Positions 54,700 through 61,993 of a stretch of DNA of 64,000 bases are shown here, piece after piece. Each line of letters opens with the position of its first letter. Position 1 is the first letter of the stretch. Origin of the DNA: JACKBC01 sp041391125 (GTDB lineage: Bacteria > Chloroflexota > Anaerolineae > Caldilineales > Caldilineaceae); assembly GCA_041391125.1 (NCBI GenBank), contig JAWKON010000025.1:1-64000 (forward strand), read 5' to 3'. Position numbers and translations under genes: made by a program. Under the pieces are notes generated by a model. That model did no database searches and was not told the DNA's origin. It saw only the letters and a program-made list of their open reading frames with translations.

Positions 54700-55485
54700 C
54701 TACCCTTCCAACTCGCGCCCCATGCCGTATCTTCCGGCCATCAACCCACCATCCACATTGAGCACTGCGCCTGTGATCCACGATGCCTGGTCCGACGCTA
54801 AAAAGAGCGCGGCGTTGGCCACATCTTCCGGCTGCCCCACGCGACCCATTGGATACCATTTGGCCAGCTTCTCAAAGACGGTCGGGTCTTTGTCCACGCG
54901 ACTCTGCCAGATCGGCGTTTGGATGGTGCCGGGACAGATTACGTTGACGCGCACGTTGTGTTGGCCATATTTGATGGCCATATTCTGTGTCAAGTTGATC
55001 ACACCCGCCTTGGCCGCGCTGTACGGCTCCTCGCTCAGCCCGGTCAACCCGTTGACTGAGGCAATATTCACAATCGCGCCGCGCTTTTGCGCAAGCATGG
55101 TGGGCAGCACCGCCTTTGAGCAGAGAAAGACACTTTTGAGCACCACGTTCAGGTTCAAATCCCAGGTGGCTTCGTCAATCGTCAAAATGTCGTCTCCCTG
55201 CGAAATTGCCGCATTGTTGACCAGAATATCAACTTGCCCCCACTTGTTGATGACCTGCGCTACCGCATCGGTCGCGGCTTGCGCATTGGACACATCGGCT
55301 TCCAGCGCCAGGCTGCGCGCCCCGGTCGCATCCACCAATTGCGCCGTCTCTTGGGCGCGCGCCAAATAGCGGTCCATAACGGCGACCATTGCGCCCTCGG
55401 CTCCAAAACGTTGGCAGATCGCTCGCCCAATACCCGAGCCGCCGCCGGTGATAATAGCCACTCTATTTTCCAATTGCATGTGCAT
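54700..55485 (-). CDS. SDR-family sugar/polyol dehydrogenase-like protein
   Basis: The 261-residue protein is a classical SDR: VAIITGGGSGIGRAI (cofactor loop), the DV after beta-3 (ALEADVSNAQ), NNAAISQGD, Ser in IVNIASVNG, and YSAAKAG (catalytic Tyr and Lys), followed by NVICPGTIQTPIW. Asp at the end of beta-2 (VAVMDRYLAR) favours NAD over NADP. GGAG precedes the start. In the cluster it could oxidise the imported sugar to its lactone, which the SMP-30 or the ApnL-like enzyme would open; that is inference from gene order. Confidence 0.85.
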   Translation of the reverse strand: MHMQLENRVAIITGGGSGIGRAICQRFGAEGAMVAVMDRYLARAQETAQLVDATGARSLALEADVSNAQAATDAVAQVINKWGQVDILVNNAAISQGDDILTIDEATWDLNLNVVLKSVFLCSKAVLPTMLAQKRGAIVNIASVNGLTGLSEEPYSAAKAGVINLTQNMAIKYGQHNVRVNVICPGTIQTPIWQSRVDKDPTVFEKLAKWYPMGRVGQPEDVANAALFLASDQASWITGAVLNVDGGLMAGRYGMGRELEG

Positions 55486-55562
55486 TCTCCATCAGAGGTT
55501 AATCCCCGACAGCTCACAAATCTCGTCAACAAACTCGTAAATCGTACATCCAAAATCGTAAA

Positions 55563-56444
55563 TCACTTCGGGTACGTCAACTGCCCCGGAATATTCAACT
55601 CAATGGCATAGAGCGACGACGAAGCCGCGATGTACAACGTGCGCAATTCCGGTCCGCCAAAGGTGCAATTGCCCGGTATTTCGCCGGTAGCAATAAAGCC
55701 GAGCTGCGCGCCATCGGGTGCGATCACGTAAACGCCGGCCTTGTCGCCTTCGCCCGCGGTCAGGTAGATATTGCCGTCCGCATCCAGCACCATGCCGTCG
55801 CCGCCATAGCCATCGCCAAAATCGGCCAGCGTGGCGCGCCGGCGCCAGACGCCCGCCGTGTCCACATCATAGGCCAGCAATGTGCGCGTCCCGCCCGGCT
55901 CCGGATTGTGATCTACGATGTAGAGCGTGCGGTCGTCGGGCGTGATCAGGATGCCGTTGGGCGTCTGCATGTCGTCGATGACGCGAGTCAATGCGCCGTC
56001 CAGCTCGATGCAATAGACCGCCATGCAATCCTGTTCCACATCGTGTTTGTAGCCGTAGCGCGGGTCGGTAAAGTAGATGCGGCCGTGCGAATCAAAGCAG
56101 AGATCGTTGGGGGCGTTGAGCTTTTTGCCCTTGTAGTGGCTGGCCAGCGTGGTGATGCTGCCGTCAGCTTCATAGCGGCGCACGGCGCGCGCGCCGTCAT
56201 CTTTGCCATCGCAGCAGACCACCAGCCGCCCGAGCGCGTCGAAATTCATGCCGTTGGCGCGCAGGCTTGGCTCCTGCCAGATTTCGGTCTGCCCTGTGGC
56301 GGGTCGATAGACCAGAATACGGTTATTGGGACAATCGGAAAAGTAGACGTTGCCTTCGGCATCAGCGGCAGGGCCTTCGGCAAAGGCGCAGCCGTCAAAG
56401 AGGCGTTCCAGGCGGGCGTTGGCGGGAATGGGGTGTTGGGACAT
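55563..56444 (-). CDS. SMP-30/gluconolactonase-family lactonase
   Basis: The protein of about 293 residues is a six-bladed propeller of the SMP-30/gluconolactonase family. Likely metal ligands are Glu in FAEGPAAD, Asn in LNAPNDLCFD, Asn in QTPNGILITPDD and Asp in YGGDGMVLD. The start at 56444 has GGAGG 7 bases upstream; the open frame begins 9 codons earlier without support. Family members hydrolyse sugar-acid lactones using a bound divalent metal. In this cluster it would act after the SDR. There is no signal peptide, so it is cytosolic. Confidence 0.88.
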   Translation of the reverse strand: MSQHPIPANARLERLFDGCAFAEGPAADAEGNVYFSDCPNNRILVYRPATGQTEIWQEPSLRANGMNFDALGRLVVCCDGKDDGARAVRRYEADGSITTLASHYKGKKLNAPNDLCFDSHGRIYFTDPRYGYKHDVEQDCMAVYCIELDGALTRVIDDMQTPNGILITPDDRTLYIVDHNPEPGGTRTLLAYDVDTAGVWRRRATLADFGDGYGGDGMVLDADGNIYLTAGEGDKAGVYVIAPDGAQLGFIATGEIPGNCTFGGPELRTLYIAASSSLYAIELNIPGQLTYPK

Positions 56445-56485
56445 GATGGGCCTCCGTGGGTTGGGGGACAAGCTGAAAGCTTGTC

Positions 56486-57244
56486 CTACAGCCAGATTTC
56501 GTGGCGCACGCTGCGCACGTCCATCTCAAATTCGAGACCGGCAATGGGGGGATAGCTGTAGTGCCAGTGGACGCCGTGGGTGCTGGCGGCGCCGGCCAAT
56601 GTGCTGAAGATGGGCTGTGCCAAAATGGGGTGCAGCGGCTGCACGGTGTAAATGTTGGCCGTGGTCACATTTGCCCAGCCGAGGCCGAGGCCGGTCAGGC
56701 GCGCGGACATTTCCGCCAGCACCACTGCGGCCTTTGCGCGCATAGCGTCTACCGACGTTTCGCCTGGGCGCACGATGGCGGCGGGCGTCAGGTTGGCCTG
56801 GTCATTCAGATCGCCAGCGCCCGCCACGATAAAGGTGGGCGTGGAAGTATCGGCGGCGGGAACGGTGTAAGAAAAACCATAAAGTGAAGGTTCCGGCGGC
56901 GGCGCAATGGCGGGCGCAATATTGGTGCGCGCGATTGGGTTGTGTTCACCTGCCAGCAGATCCAGCTCGGCCAGCAGATCGCGATAGCCATTGTTGAACT
57001 CAATAAAACCGGCAAAACTGAACGGTTCAGGCGAACGCAATTCCACCGCGCACAGCGCTGCAATGGGCCGACCGCGCGCGTTCAGGTGCGCCACAATGCG
57101 CTCAAAGCCCTGCCGATAGGGGATGGGTTGCCGCAGCGTGGCGTGAATGATCTCATAGCCGGGCATCGCTTTGACGCCGCCCGAATAGGGTGCAATACCG
57201 GTAAAGAAGTGATAGTTGCCGCGCGTATTGTCGAGGAGTTGCAT
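56486..57244 (-). CDS. Uncharacterised RidA-like protein of the catabolic cluster
   Basis: The 252-residue protein begins GNYHFFTGIAPYSGGVKAMPGYEIIHATL and continues with LCAVELRSPEPFSFAGFIEFN, NPIARTNIAP, TFIVAGAGDLN and ARLTGLGLGWANVTTANIYTV. The second half resembles the YjgF/RidA trimer fold, where such proteins remove reactive enamine/imine intermediates or act as lyases. The first half has no assignment that I can give. It starts 9 bases after the stop of the Rpn-like gene and 42 bases before the lactonase gene, so it is part of the same transcript. Confidence 0.6.
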   Translation of the reverse strand: MQLLDNTRGNYHFFTGIAPYSGGVKAMPGYEIIHATLRQPIPYRQGFERIVAHLNARGRPIAALCAVELRSPEPFSFAGFIEFNNGYRDLLAELDLLAGEHNPIARTNIAPAIAPPPEPSLYGFSYTVPAADTSTPTFIVAGAGDLNDQANLTPAAIVRPGETSVDAMRAKAAVVLAEMSARLTGLGLGWANVTTANIYTVQPLHPILAQPIFSTLAGAASTHGVHWHYSYPPIAGLEFEMDVRSVRHEIWL

Positions 57245-57253
57245 GGGTGTTGC

Positions 57254-58273
57254 TTACTCACTTTCTGTGGGGTATTCGTCTGATTGGGCAGGCAGCTTAT
57301 CCAGATATTCGAGAATCTCGTCGAGGGAACAGTTGGTTAAAGCCATATCAATAATGGCTTCGATCTGTAGAACCTTCAAAGGAGCGAAACGCTTTTGCGT
57401 CCCCTCTGAGAGTTCACCAAACCGATAAGTTAAGAAGCGCTCTAATAGACGCAAAGCTTCTAAGCGGCGACCTTCTTCACGACCTTCTTCACGACCTTCT
57501 TCACGACCTTCTGCCATGGCCATTCGTTCAAAGCTCGTAATATAGCGTCTCAATTTTTGTGTTTCCATGTCATATACCTCCTGTCGAAGCTGTTGCTCCA
57601 AATCGGGCGGCAAATACATCAACCAATCTATAAAGTGAAACAGATTGAGGATATCCTCGCGCTGGTATCCCCGCTCATACAAGTGCCGAATCAGGTAAAA
57701 CTTCCAGAAATGCCGCTCCTGACTATCGTGCTGCGTCTCCTGCGTCTTCAAATGGGCCATCACCACTACAGCGAAGGGATTCCGGCTCGCTTCTAGCATT
57801 TCCCACTGTTCAGCATAGGTCGCCAATTTGGCCGTGGGAAAATCAAAGCTGACTCGACACCCCCATAGCTCATAACCAAATTGCCCCGGCGCCCACGCCG
57901 GTCTGTCATCGCTGAGAATAGCAAAGCTAGCTACTTTGTGCTTGTAGCGGTCGAAGAGGCGGTAATTGTACGTATACATGCGCTCTTCAAAATCCGCCTC
58001 ATATTGGCCCTGCACCTCGATGTGTACCAACACCCATTGCTCTTGACCGCTCCTGCGCCAAACTTTGGCCAGCTTGTCCACGTGGCGGCGCCCGAATTCA
58101 GCATCGCGCACTACTTGCTGCAACTCTTTGTCCAAAAATTCAACCGGTTGGCGCCAATCAATGTCGGCATACGCGTCAGCCATGAAAAATGCCACGAACT
58201 CCTCAAAATACCATTCGAGGATGTTCTTCCACGGGCTGTCAAAGTCGTCAGATTGGAGCGGGTGTGCGGACAT
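57254..58273 (-). CDS. Rpn/PD-(D/E)XK nuclease-family protein (transposase-related)
   Basis: The 339-residue protein has the Rpn-family layout: VEFLDKELQQVVRDAEFGRRHVDKLAKVW, then the nuclease strand WVLVHIEVQGQYEADFEERMYTYNYRLFDRY (E-x-Q of the PD-(D/E)XK core), a helical middle, and a C-terminal DUF4351-like part (LLERFLTYRFGELSE). Between them is the repeat EGREEGREEGREEG, encoded by 12-base direct repeats (57470-57515). Known: Rpn proteins are DNA endonucleases that raise RecA-independent recombination; most are uncharacterised. Its position as first gene before a metabolic operon may be accidental. No inverted ends mark it as part of an insertion sequence. Confidence 0.75.
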   Translation of the reverse strand: MSAHPLQSDDFDSPWKNILEWYFEEFVAFFMADAYADIDWRQPVEFLDKELQQVVRDAEFGRRHVDKLAKVWRRSGQEQWVLVHIEVQGQYEADFEERMYTYNYRLFDRYKHKVASFAILSDDRPAWAPGQFGYELWGCRVSFDFPTAKLATYAEQWEMLEASRNPFAVVVMAHLKTQETQHDSQERHFWKFYLIRHLYERGYQREDILNLFHFIDWLMYLPPDLEQQLRQEVYDMETQKLRRYITSFERMAMAEGREEGREEGREEGRRLEALRLLERFLTYRFGELSEGTQKRFAPLKVLQIEAIIDMALTNCSLDEILEYLDKLPAQSDEYPTESE

Positions 58274-58323
58274 TATGCGAATTCGCCATCTGGTTGGTCA
58301 CGATGCAACTATTATATCATAGG

Positions 58324-58392
58324 GTGTGCGAGTTGCGGGTAGCGGGTGGCGCATTACCCGCCACCCGCAACTCGCTACCCGCCACCCTTTAC
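58324..58392. repeat. Heptamer array (GCGGGTA / CCCGCCA) forming opposing arms
   Basis: Left arm: gcgagtt-gcgggta-gcgggtg-gcg. Right arm: cccgcca-cccgcaa-ctcgcta-cccgcca-ccc. Arms face each other around catta. It overlaps the 3' end of the monooxygenase gene and lies upstream of the Rpn-like gene. Confidence 0.85.
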
Positions 58393-59650
58393 CCCCGATT
58401 CACCTGCTGCAAACTGAAGCCCGCCGCCTGCTTATAGCGCTGTGAGATCTCTTCTAACTCAGTCTGGGCAATCACGTCGTGGATATTTGCAAAGCCATTG
58501 GGCGCGCGCTCTTCGGCCATTTGCATGACCTGTTCGGGGCCGTTTTGGCGATTCATCAGCACGATTTTGCCGGTGGCGGGCCGCCGTTCGGCTTCATAAT
58601 TGGCCAGCGCTTGCGCAACATCCGCCTGCTCCGCAAGCTGATCGGCCAGCAGCTCGGCGTCCAAAATGGCCTGCGACGCGCCATTGGAGCCAATGGGGTA
58701 CATGGGGTGCGCTGCATCGCCCAACAGCGTCATGCGACCGCGGATCCAGCGGGGCAGCGGCTCGCGATCCACCATGGGATATTCGTAAATGGCGCTGGTC
58801 GCATCAATCAGCGTGGGTACATCCAGCCAGCCAAAACGCCAAGAAACAAACTCGGCGGCAAAACGCTCTTTGGAGACCCGATTGCTCCAATCCTGCGGGG
58901 GCGGCGTCCAGTCCGGCACGTTCAGCTCGGCAATCCAGTTGATCAGCGAGCGGCCGCGGTCGGCATGAGCGCGCGAAATGGGATAGCAGACAAATTTCTG
59001 ATTTTGATGCCCGGCCATAATCATGGTGCGCCCATCCAGATATGGTTCACCCTCGCTGACGGCGCGCCAGAGGATGCGGCCCGAATAGAGCGGCTGCCCT
59101 CATCGGGGTAAGCTGCTGCGCCGTTGCGAGTGGATGCCATCGGCGGCGATCAAGCAGCGGCCCATGACTTCATGCTGCGCGCCGTCGGCGCCGCGCAACT
59201 GCACGCGGATGCCGTCGGTTTCGTCTGCCCAGTCTGCGAGCGCGCAGCCAGTTTGGATTGAATCCGCACCCAGCCTATTGGCCGTCTCATAGAGCAGCAT
59301 TTGCAGCTCGCCGCGGTGGATCGAATACGGGAAGTTATATCCGGCGGCTACTCCACGCGGTCGGCCCAGATGAGCTGGCCAAACTTGTTCACATAGCGCA
59401 GCTCGGCGGTCTGAATGGCCAGGTTGGCCAGCCCTTCTTGCAACCCTAACGCGCAGCACGCGCACCGAGTGGGGCAGCAAGTTGATGCCCACCCCCAGCG
59501 GCTTCAATTCCGGCACTGCCTCGAACACCCGCACGGGAATGCCGCGCTGATGCAGCGCCAACGCCAGCACCAAGCCCCCGGACCGGCCCCGGCAATAATA
59601 ACAGGATATTGCGAATTCACCTCGGTGTGATAGCGAGTAGATCGCGACAT
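58389..59650 (-). CDS. FAD-dependent monooxygenase (several frameshifts)
   Basis: The start MSRSTRYHTEVNSQYPVIIAGAGPG at 59650 gives the FAD-binding GxGxxG motif. The frame then changes near 59585 (LVLALALHQRGIPVRVFEA, GVGINLLPHSVRVLR), near 59450 and 59350 (AAGYNFPYSIHRGELQMLLYE, MGRCLIAADGIHSQRR, the DG motif), and near 59090, to the final frame with GRMTLLGDAAHPMYPIGSNGASQAILDAELL, the GD motif of PHBH-type hydroxylases. About 420 residues are expected. Such enzymes use NAD(P)H and O2 to hydroxylate aromatic or similar compounds; the substrate is unknown. Five or so indels in so conserved a gene suggest sequence error or pseudogenisation. Confidence 0.72.
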
Positions 59651-59699
59651 TGGGACAGTGAGACAGCGAGACTGTCCTACTGTCCCACTGTCCCACTCG
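59651..59699. repeat. Octamer array (GTCCCACT) with opposing arm
   Basis: Left arm: gggacagtgagacagcgagac. Right arm: actgtcct-actgtccc-actgtccc-actcg. The arms pair directly next to each other. The array ends at the start codon of the monooxygenase gene, in the gap after the ChbG-like gene. Confidence 0.75.
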
Positions 59700-59733
59700 A
59701 CAATTGCGCCAGGGGTCCATCCACATACCCGTT

Positions 59734-60542
59734 TCACAGCACCCCCCGTTTAACATCCCCATAGCTCACCAGCCGAATGTGGCGGCGGGCGATAATCTCC
59801 TTCACTCCAGCATCGGTCCACGCCTCCACCACGCCCTGGCGATCAATGGCCACGCGCTCGTAGCCCACATGATATATTTGGCGCGCCTCCGGCGTGTCGT
59901 AAGCCGGGTGGTCCACGTGAATCCAGCGGCCGGGCTGCAACTCTGCCAGCGTTTGGCGCAGGCGCGCGATCTTTTCGGCGGGATCCAGCGCCTGGCTATT
60001 TTCACCGAAGGCGCGTACCCGCTCAAAGCCGTTGGCTTGCAGGTCCACCGCCAGATCATACCGGCGATCAAGCCATCCACCACGTTTTGAAAATTGGGAT
60101 TGTCGCCAGACCACCCATGTGGGTGGTAGCGTGAGTGATCCACGGCACGTGTTTGCGGATCAGCTCGATCTGGGCGCAGCTCTTTTTCCACATCGGCGGG
60201 TGTCCAGTCGCCCTGCTCAAAGGTGATCTCGGTGGGATAGTTGTCGTTTTTGCGATAGGTGCGGTAAAAATAGCCATCCTCGGCGGCCACGCTTTGGGCG
60301 CCGGAAACCGGTCGCCACTTCATATTTTCCCACTCGCTGGTCAGCGTAAAGTGGACGCCCACATCGTAATCGCGGTGGGCTTGCAGCAATTTGACCGCCT
60401 GCGGAAACCAGGGGCAGGGCGCCATAATTTCGACCGAGCGGCAGATGCCTTGGGTAAAAACGTCGATGCAGGCCTGGTTGGCAGCCTGACAAAAGCCGAT
60501 GTCATCGGCGCGCACGAGGAGATAGATGGTCTCGTCCGACAT
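59734..60542 (-). CDS. ChbG/YdjC-type carbohydrate deacetylase-like protein (frameshifted)
   Basis: The N-terminal frame reads TIYLLVRADDIGFCQAANQACIDVF (the D-D metal motif of the YdjC family), APCPWFPQAVKLLQAH, YDVGVHFTLTSEWE (GxHxxL/T) and YPTEITFEQGDWTPADVEKEL. Near 60185-60055 the frame shifts two or three times; WITHATTHMGG (metal-binding HxxxH region) is in another frame. The rest (DLQANGFERVRAFGE, LQPGRWIHVDHPAYDTPEARQI) ends at 59734. About 270-285 residues are expected. Members remove acetyl groups from diacetylchitobiose or similar sugars with a bound metal. AAAGG precedes the ATG. Confidence 0.75.
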
Positions 60543-60775
60543 GGATTGAGCCTTTCGTGTTGGTTAATGCCCGCGGTTGTCACAAAATAACATTTTCTAT
60601 CCGAGCATAAATGTTACTTTGTGACAGAGCTAAATGAAATTAGGCAGGGGACAATTGTACCCTGCCATGATAGCATGTATGCTGTGGACAAAAGAAATAC
60701 TCGGCCAGCGCGACCGAGTATCTACAAGTGATAAAGTGACAGAGGGTGAGAATCATTCAATCATTCAATTTTCGC

Positions 60776-60817
60776 TTGACAAGCCACCTTTTTCGCTGTA
60801 TATTCACGCAGTGAATA
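60776..60817 (+). promoter_or_regulatory. Sigma-70 promoter and overlapping operator of the mazEF-type pair
   Basis: TTGACA (60776-60781) and TATATT (60799-60804) are separated by exactly 17 bases. The palindrome TATTCAC-gca-GTGAATA (60801-60817) overlaps the -10 box and the likely start of transcription, about 40 bases before the antitoxin ATG. That is the usual place for autorepression by an antitoxin or toxin-antitoxin complex. The rest of 60543-60854 shows no gene. Confidence 0.75.
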
Positions 60818-60854
60818 GAGTACTCTTGCAACACAGCCTATTGGAAGGTGACAG

Positions 60855-61124
60855 ATGATCGTAACGGAAAAAGTGACCCTAACTCTGCCCATTGAACTCA
60901 TGGCGCGCGTGCGCGATTTGGCGCCGGCGCGGCGGCAAAGTCAATTTATTGCCGAAGCAATCCGCGCCTATATTGCCGAGCAAGAACGGCAAGCGCTGCG
61001 GGCGCGATTGATGGCCGGCTATCAGGCCAATGCAGGAGTTGATGTGGCTGTTGCGGCAGATTGGGAAGCGGTTGACGAGGAATCCTGGAACACCCTTGCC
61101 GCTCCACAAGTGGTCGGGGCATAA
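60855..61124 (+). CDS. Ribbon-helix-helix antitoxin
   Basis: The 89-residue protein begins with an RHH fold (KVTLTLPIELMARVRDLAP, then SQFIAEAIRAYIAEQERQAL) that should bind the operator as a dimer. It ends in an acidic and aromatic tail (ADWEAVDEESWNTL) of the kind that wraps around MazF toxins. GGAAGGTG lies 6 bases before the ATG. The toxin gene starts 4 bases after the stop, the standard antitoxin-first order. It is MazE-like in role, but its fold is RHH rather than the AbrB-type fold of E. coli MazE. Confidence 0.88.
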   Translation: MIVTEKVTLTLPIELMARVRDLAPARRQSQFIAEAIRAYIAEQERQALRARLMAGYQANAGVDVAVAADWEAVDEESWNTLAAPQVVGA

Positions 61125-61128
61125 AACC

Positions 61129-61482
61129 ATGACGCAACCGATTCGGCGCGGGGACATTTACACAGTAGATCTGGAGCCAGTGCGTGGTTCAGAACAAGGC
61201 AAGGTACGCCCGGCCTTGGTGATTCAGAACGATGTGGGCAATCAATACAGTCCAACCGTGATTGTCGCGGCCATTACATCCGGCACGCATCGCAAGTTTG
61301 ATATCAATGTACTAGTGAACGCTCCCGAGGGCGGCTTGAGTAATGATTCGTTAATTCTACTCAATCAGATCCGCACGGTGGACAAAGCGCGTCTCGGGCG
61401 TTATTGGGGGCGTGTCTCAACACAGACAATGGCAGAAGTTGATGCGGCCATCCAGATTAGCCTTGGATTGGTAACAATTTAA
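61129..61482 (+). CDS. mazF: MazF/PemK-type endoribonuclease toxin
   Basis: The 117-residue protein matches the MazF family over its whole length: RRGDIYTVDLEPVRGSEQGKVRPALVIQND (active-site Arg region and RPALVIQN), VIVAAITSG, and DSLILLNQIRTVDKARL with the conserved Ser/Thr and Gln-x-Arg-x-Asp-Lys. MazF cleaves mRNA at short specific sites and stops growth until antitoxin is restored. The start at 61129 is chosen because RGD normally begins within the first ten residues. An open frame running back to 61030 overlaps the antitoxin and is not used. Confidence 0.92.
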   Translation: MTQPIRRGDIYTVDLEPVRGSEQGKVRPALVIQNDVGNQYSPTVIVAAITSGTHRKFDINVLVNAPEGGLSNDSLILLNQIRTVDKARLGRYWGRVSTQTMAEVDAAIQISLGLVTI

Positions 61483-61514
61483 TTAAATGATGGAGGATGA
61501 CTGGTTTTGCTTCG

Positions 61515-61607
61515 CCACCTTGTCACCCTCTCACCTTATCACCCTCTCACCTCGTCACCCCCTCACCTTGTCACCCTCTCACCTTGTCACCCTCTCACCT
61601 TGTCATT
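61515..61607. repeat. Octamer array (CACCTTGT / CACCCTCT), single orientation
   Basis: Eleven octamers alternate between cacc-t-t-gt and cacc-c-t-ct types with point changes (caccttat, cacctcgt, caccccct). Unlike most arrays of the window there is no opposing arm. The last unit includes the stop codon of glnK (61603-61605, minus strand), so the array sits between the 3' ends of the convergent mazF and glnK genes. Confidence 0.85.
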
Positions 61608-61983
61608 TCTTCTTGGCCCGCGTATCAATATCCCCCTCATAACTCAGCGCCGCGCGGCCGCGCTCATTGGTGCGGATGCGGATCACATCTTCCACCGGAT
61701 AGATAAAGATGAGGCCATCGCCCACCTGGCCCGTATAGGCGGCTTGGCGGATGGTTTCGACGGCTTTTTCCACGTTGTGATCGCTGAGCACGATGTTGAG
61801 CTGGTAGCGGGGCAGCAGATCGACTTTATATGTGCCGGTGCGCCAGGCCATGGTGATGCCGCCCTGCCGTCCGTGGCCATGCACCTCGATTACATTCATG
61901 CCCACAATGCCGATGTCATAAAGCGCCTGCTTGACATCCTCGAACTTTTCTTCGCGAATAAATGCTTCAATTTTTTTAGTCAT
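61603..61983 (-). CDS. glnK: PII signal protein (GlnK type)
   Basis: The 126-residue protein is a PII-family regulator: KIEAFIREEKFEDVKQALYDIGIVGMNVIEV, the B-loop TGQVGDGLIFIYPVEDVIRIRT (ATP binding), and a T-loop GRQGGITMAWRTGTYKVDLLP in which a Tyr stands at the place uridylylated in enterobacterial PII. PII proteins bind ATP/ADP and 2-oxoglutarate; GlnK closes the AmtB channel when nitrogen is plentiful. The gene starts 10 bases after amtB, the common amtB-glnK linkage, although the order is reversed from E. coli. The last residues (DIDTRAKKK) are a basic extension. Confidence 0.92.
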   Translation of the reverse strand: MTKKIEAFIREEKFEDVKQALYDIGIVGMNVIEVHGHGRQGGITMAWRTGTYKVDLLPRYQLNIVLSDHNVEKAVETIRQAAYTGQVGDGLIFIYPVEDVIRIRTNERGRAALSYEGDIDTRAKKK

Positions 61984-61993
61984 GGTCTGTGCC

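Noticed and set aside
57254..58273. Complete insertion sequence around the transposase-related gene
   Set aside because: No terminal inverted repeats or target duplications were found, and Rpn proteins are normally stand-alone.
61515..61607. Possible CRISPR array
   Set aside because: The period is 8 bases with no spacers, so it is a short tandem array.
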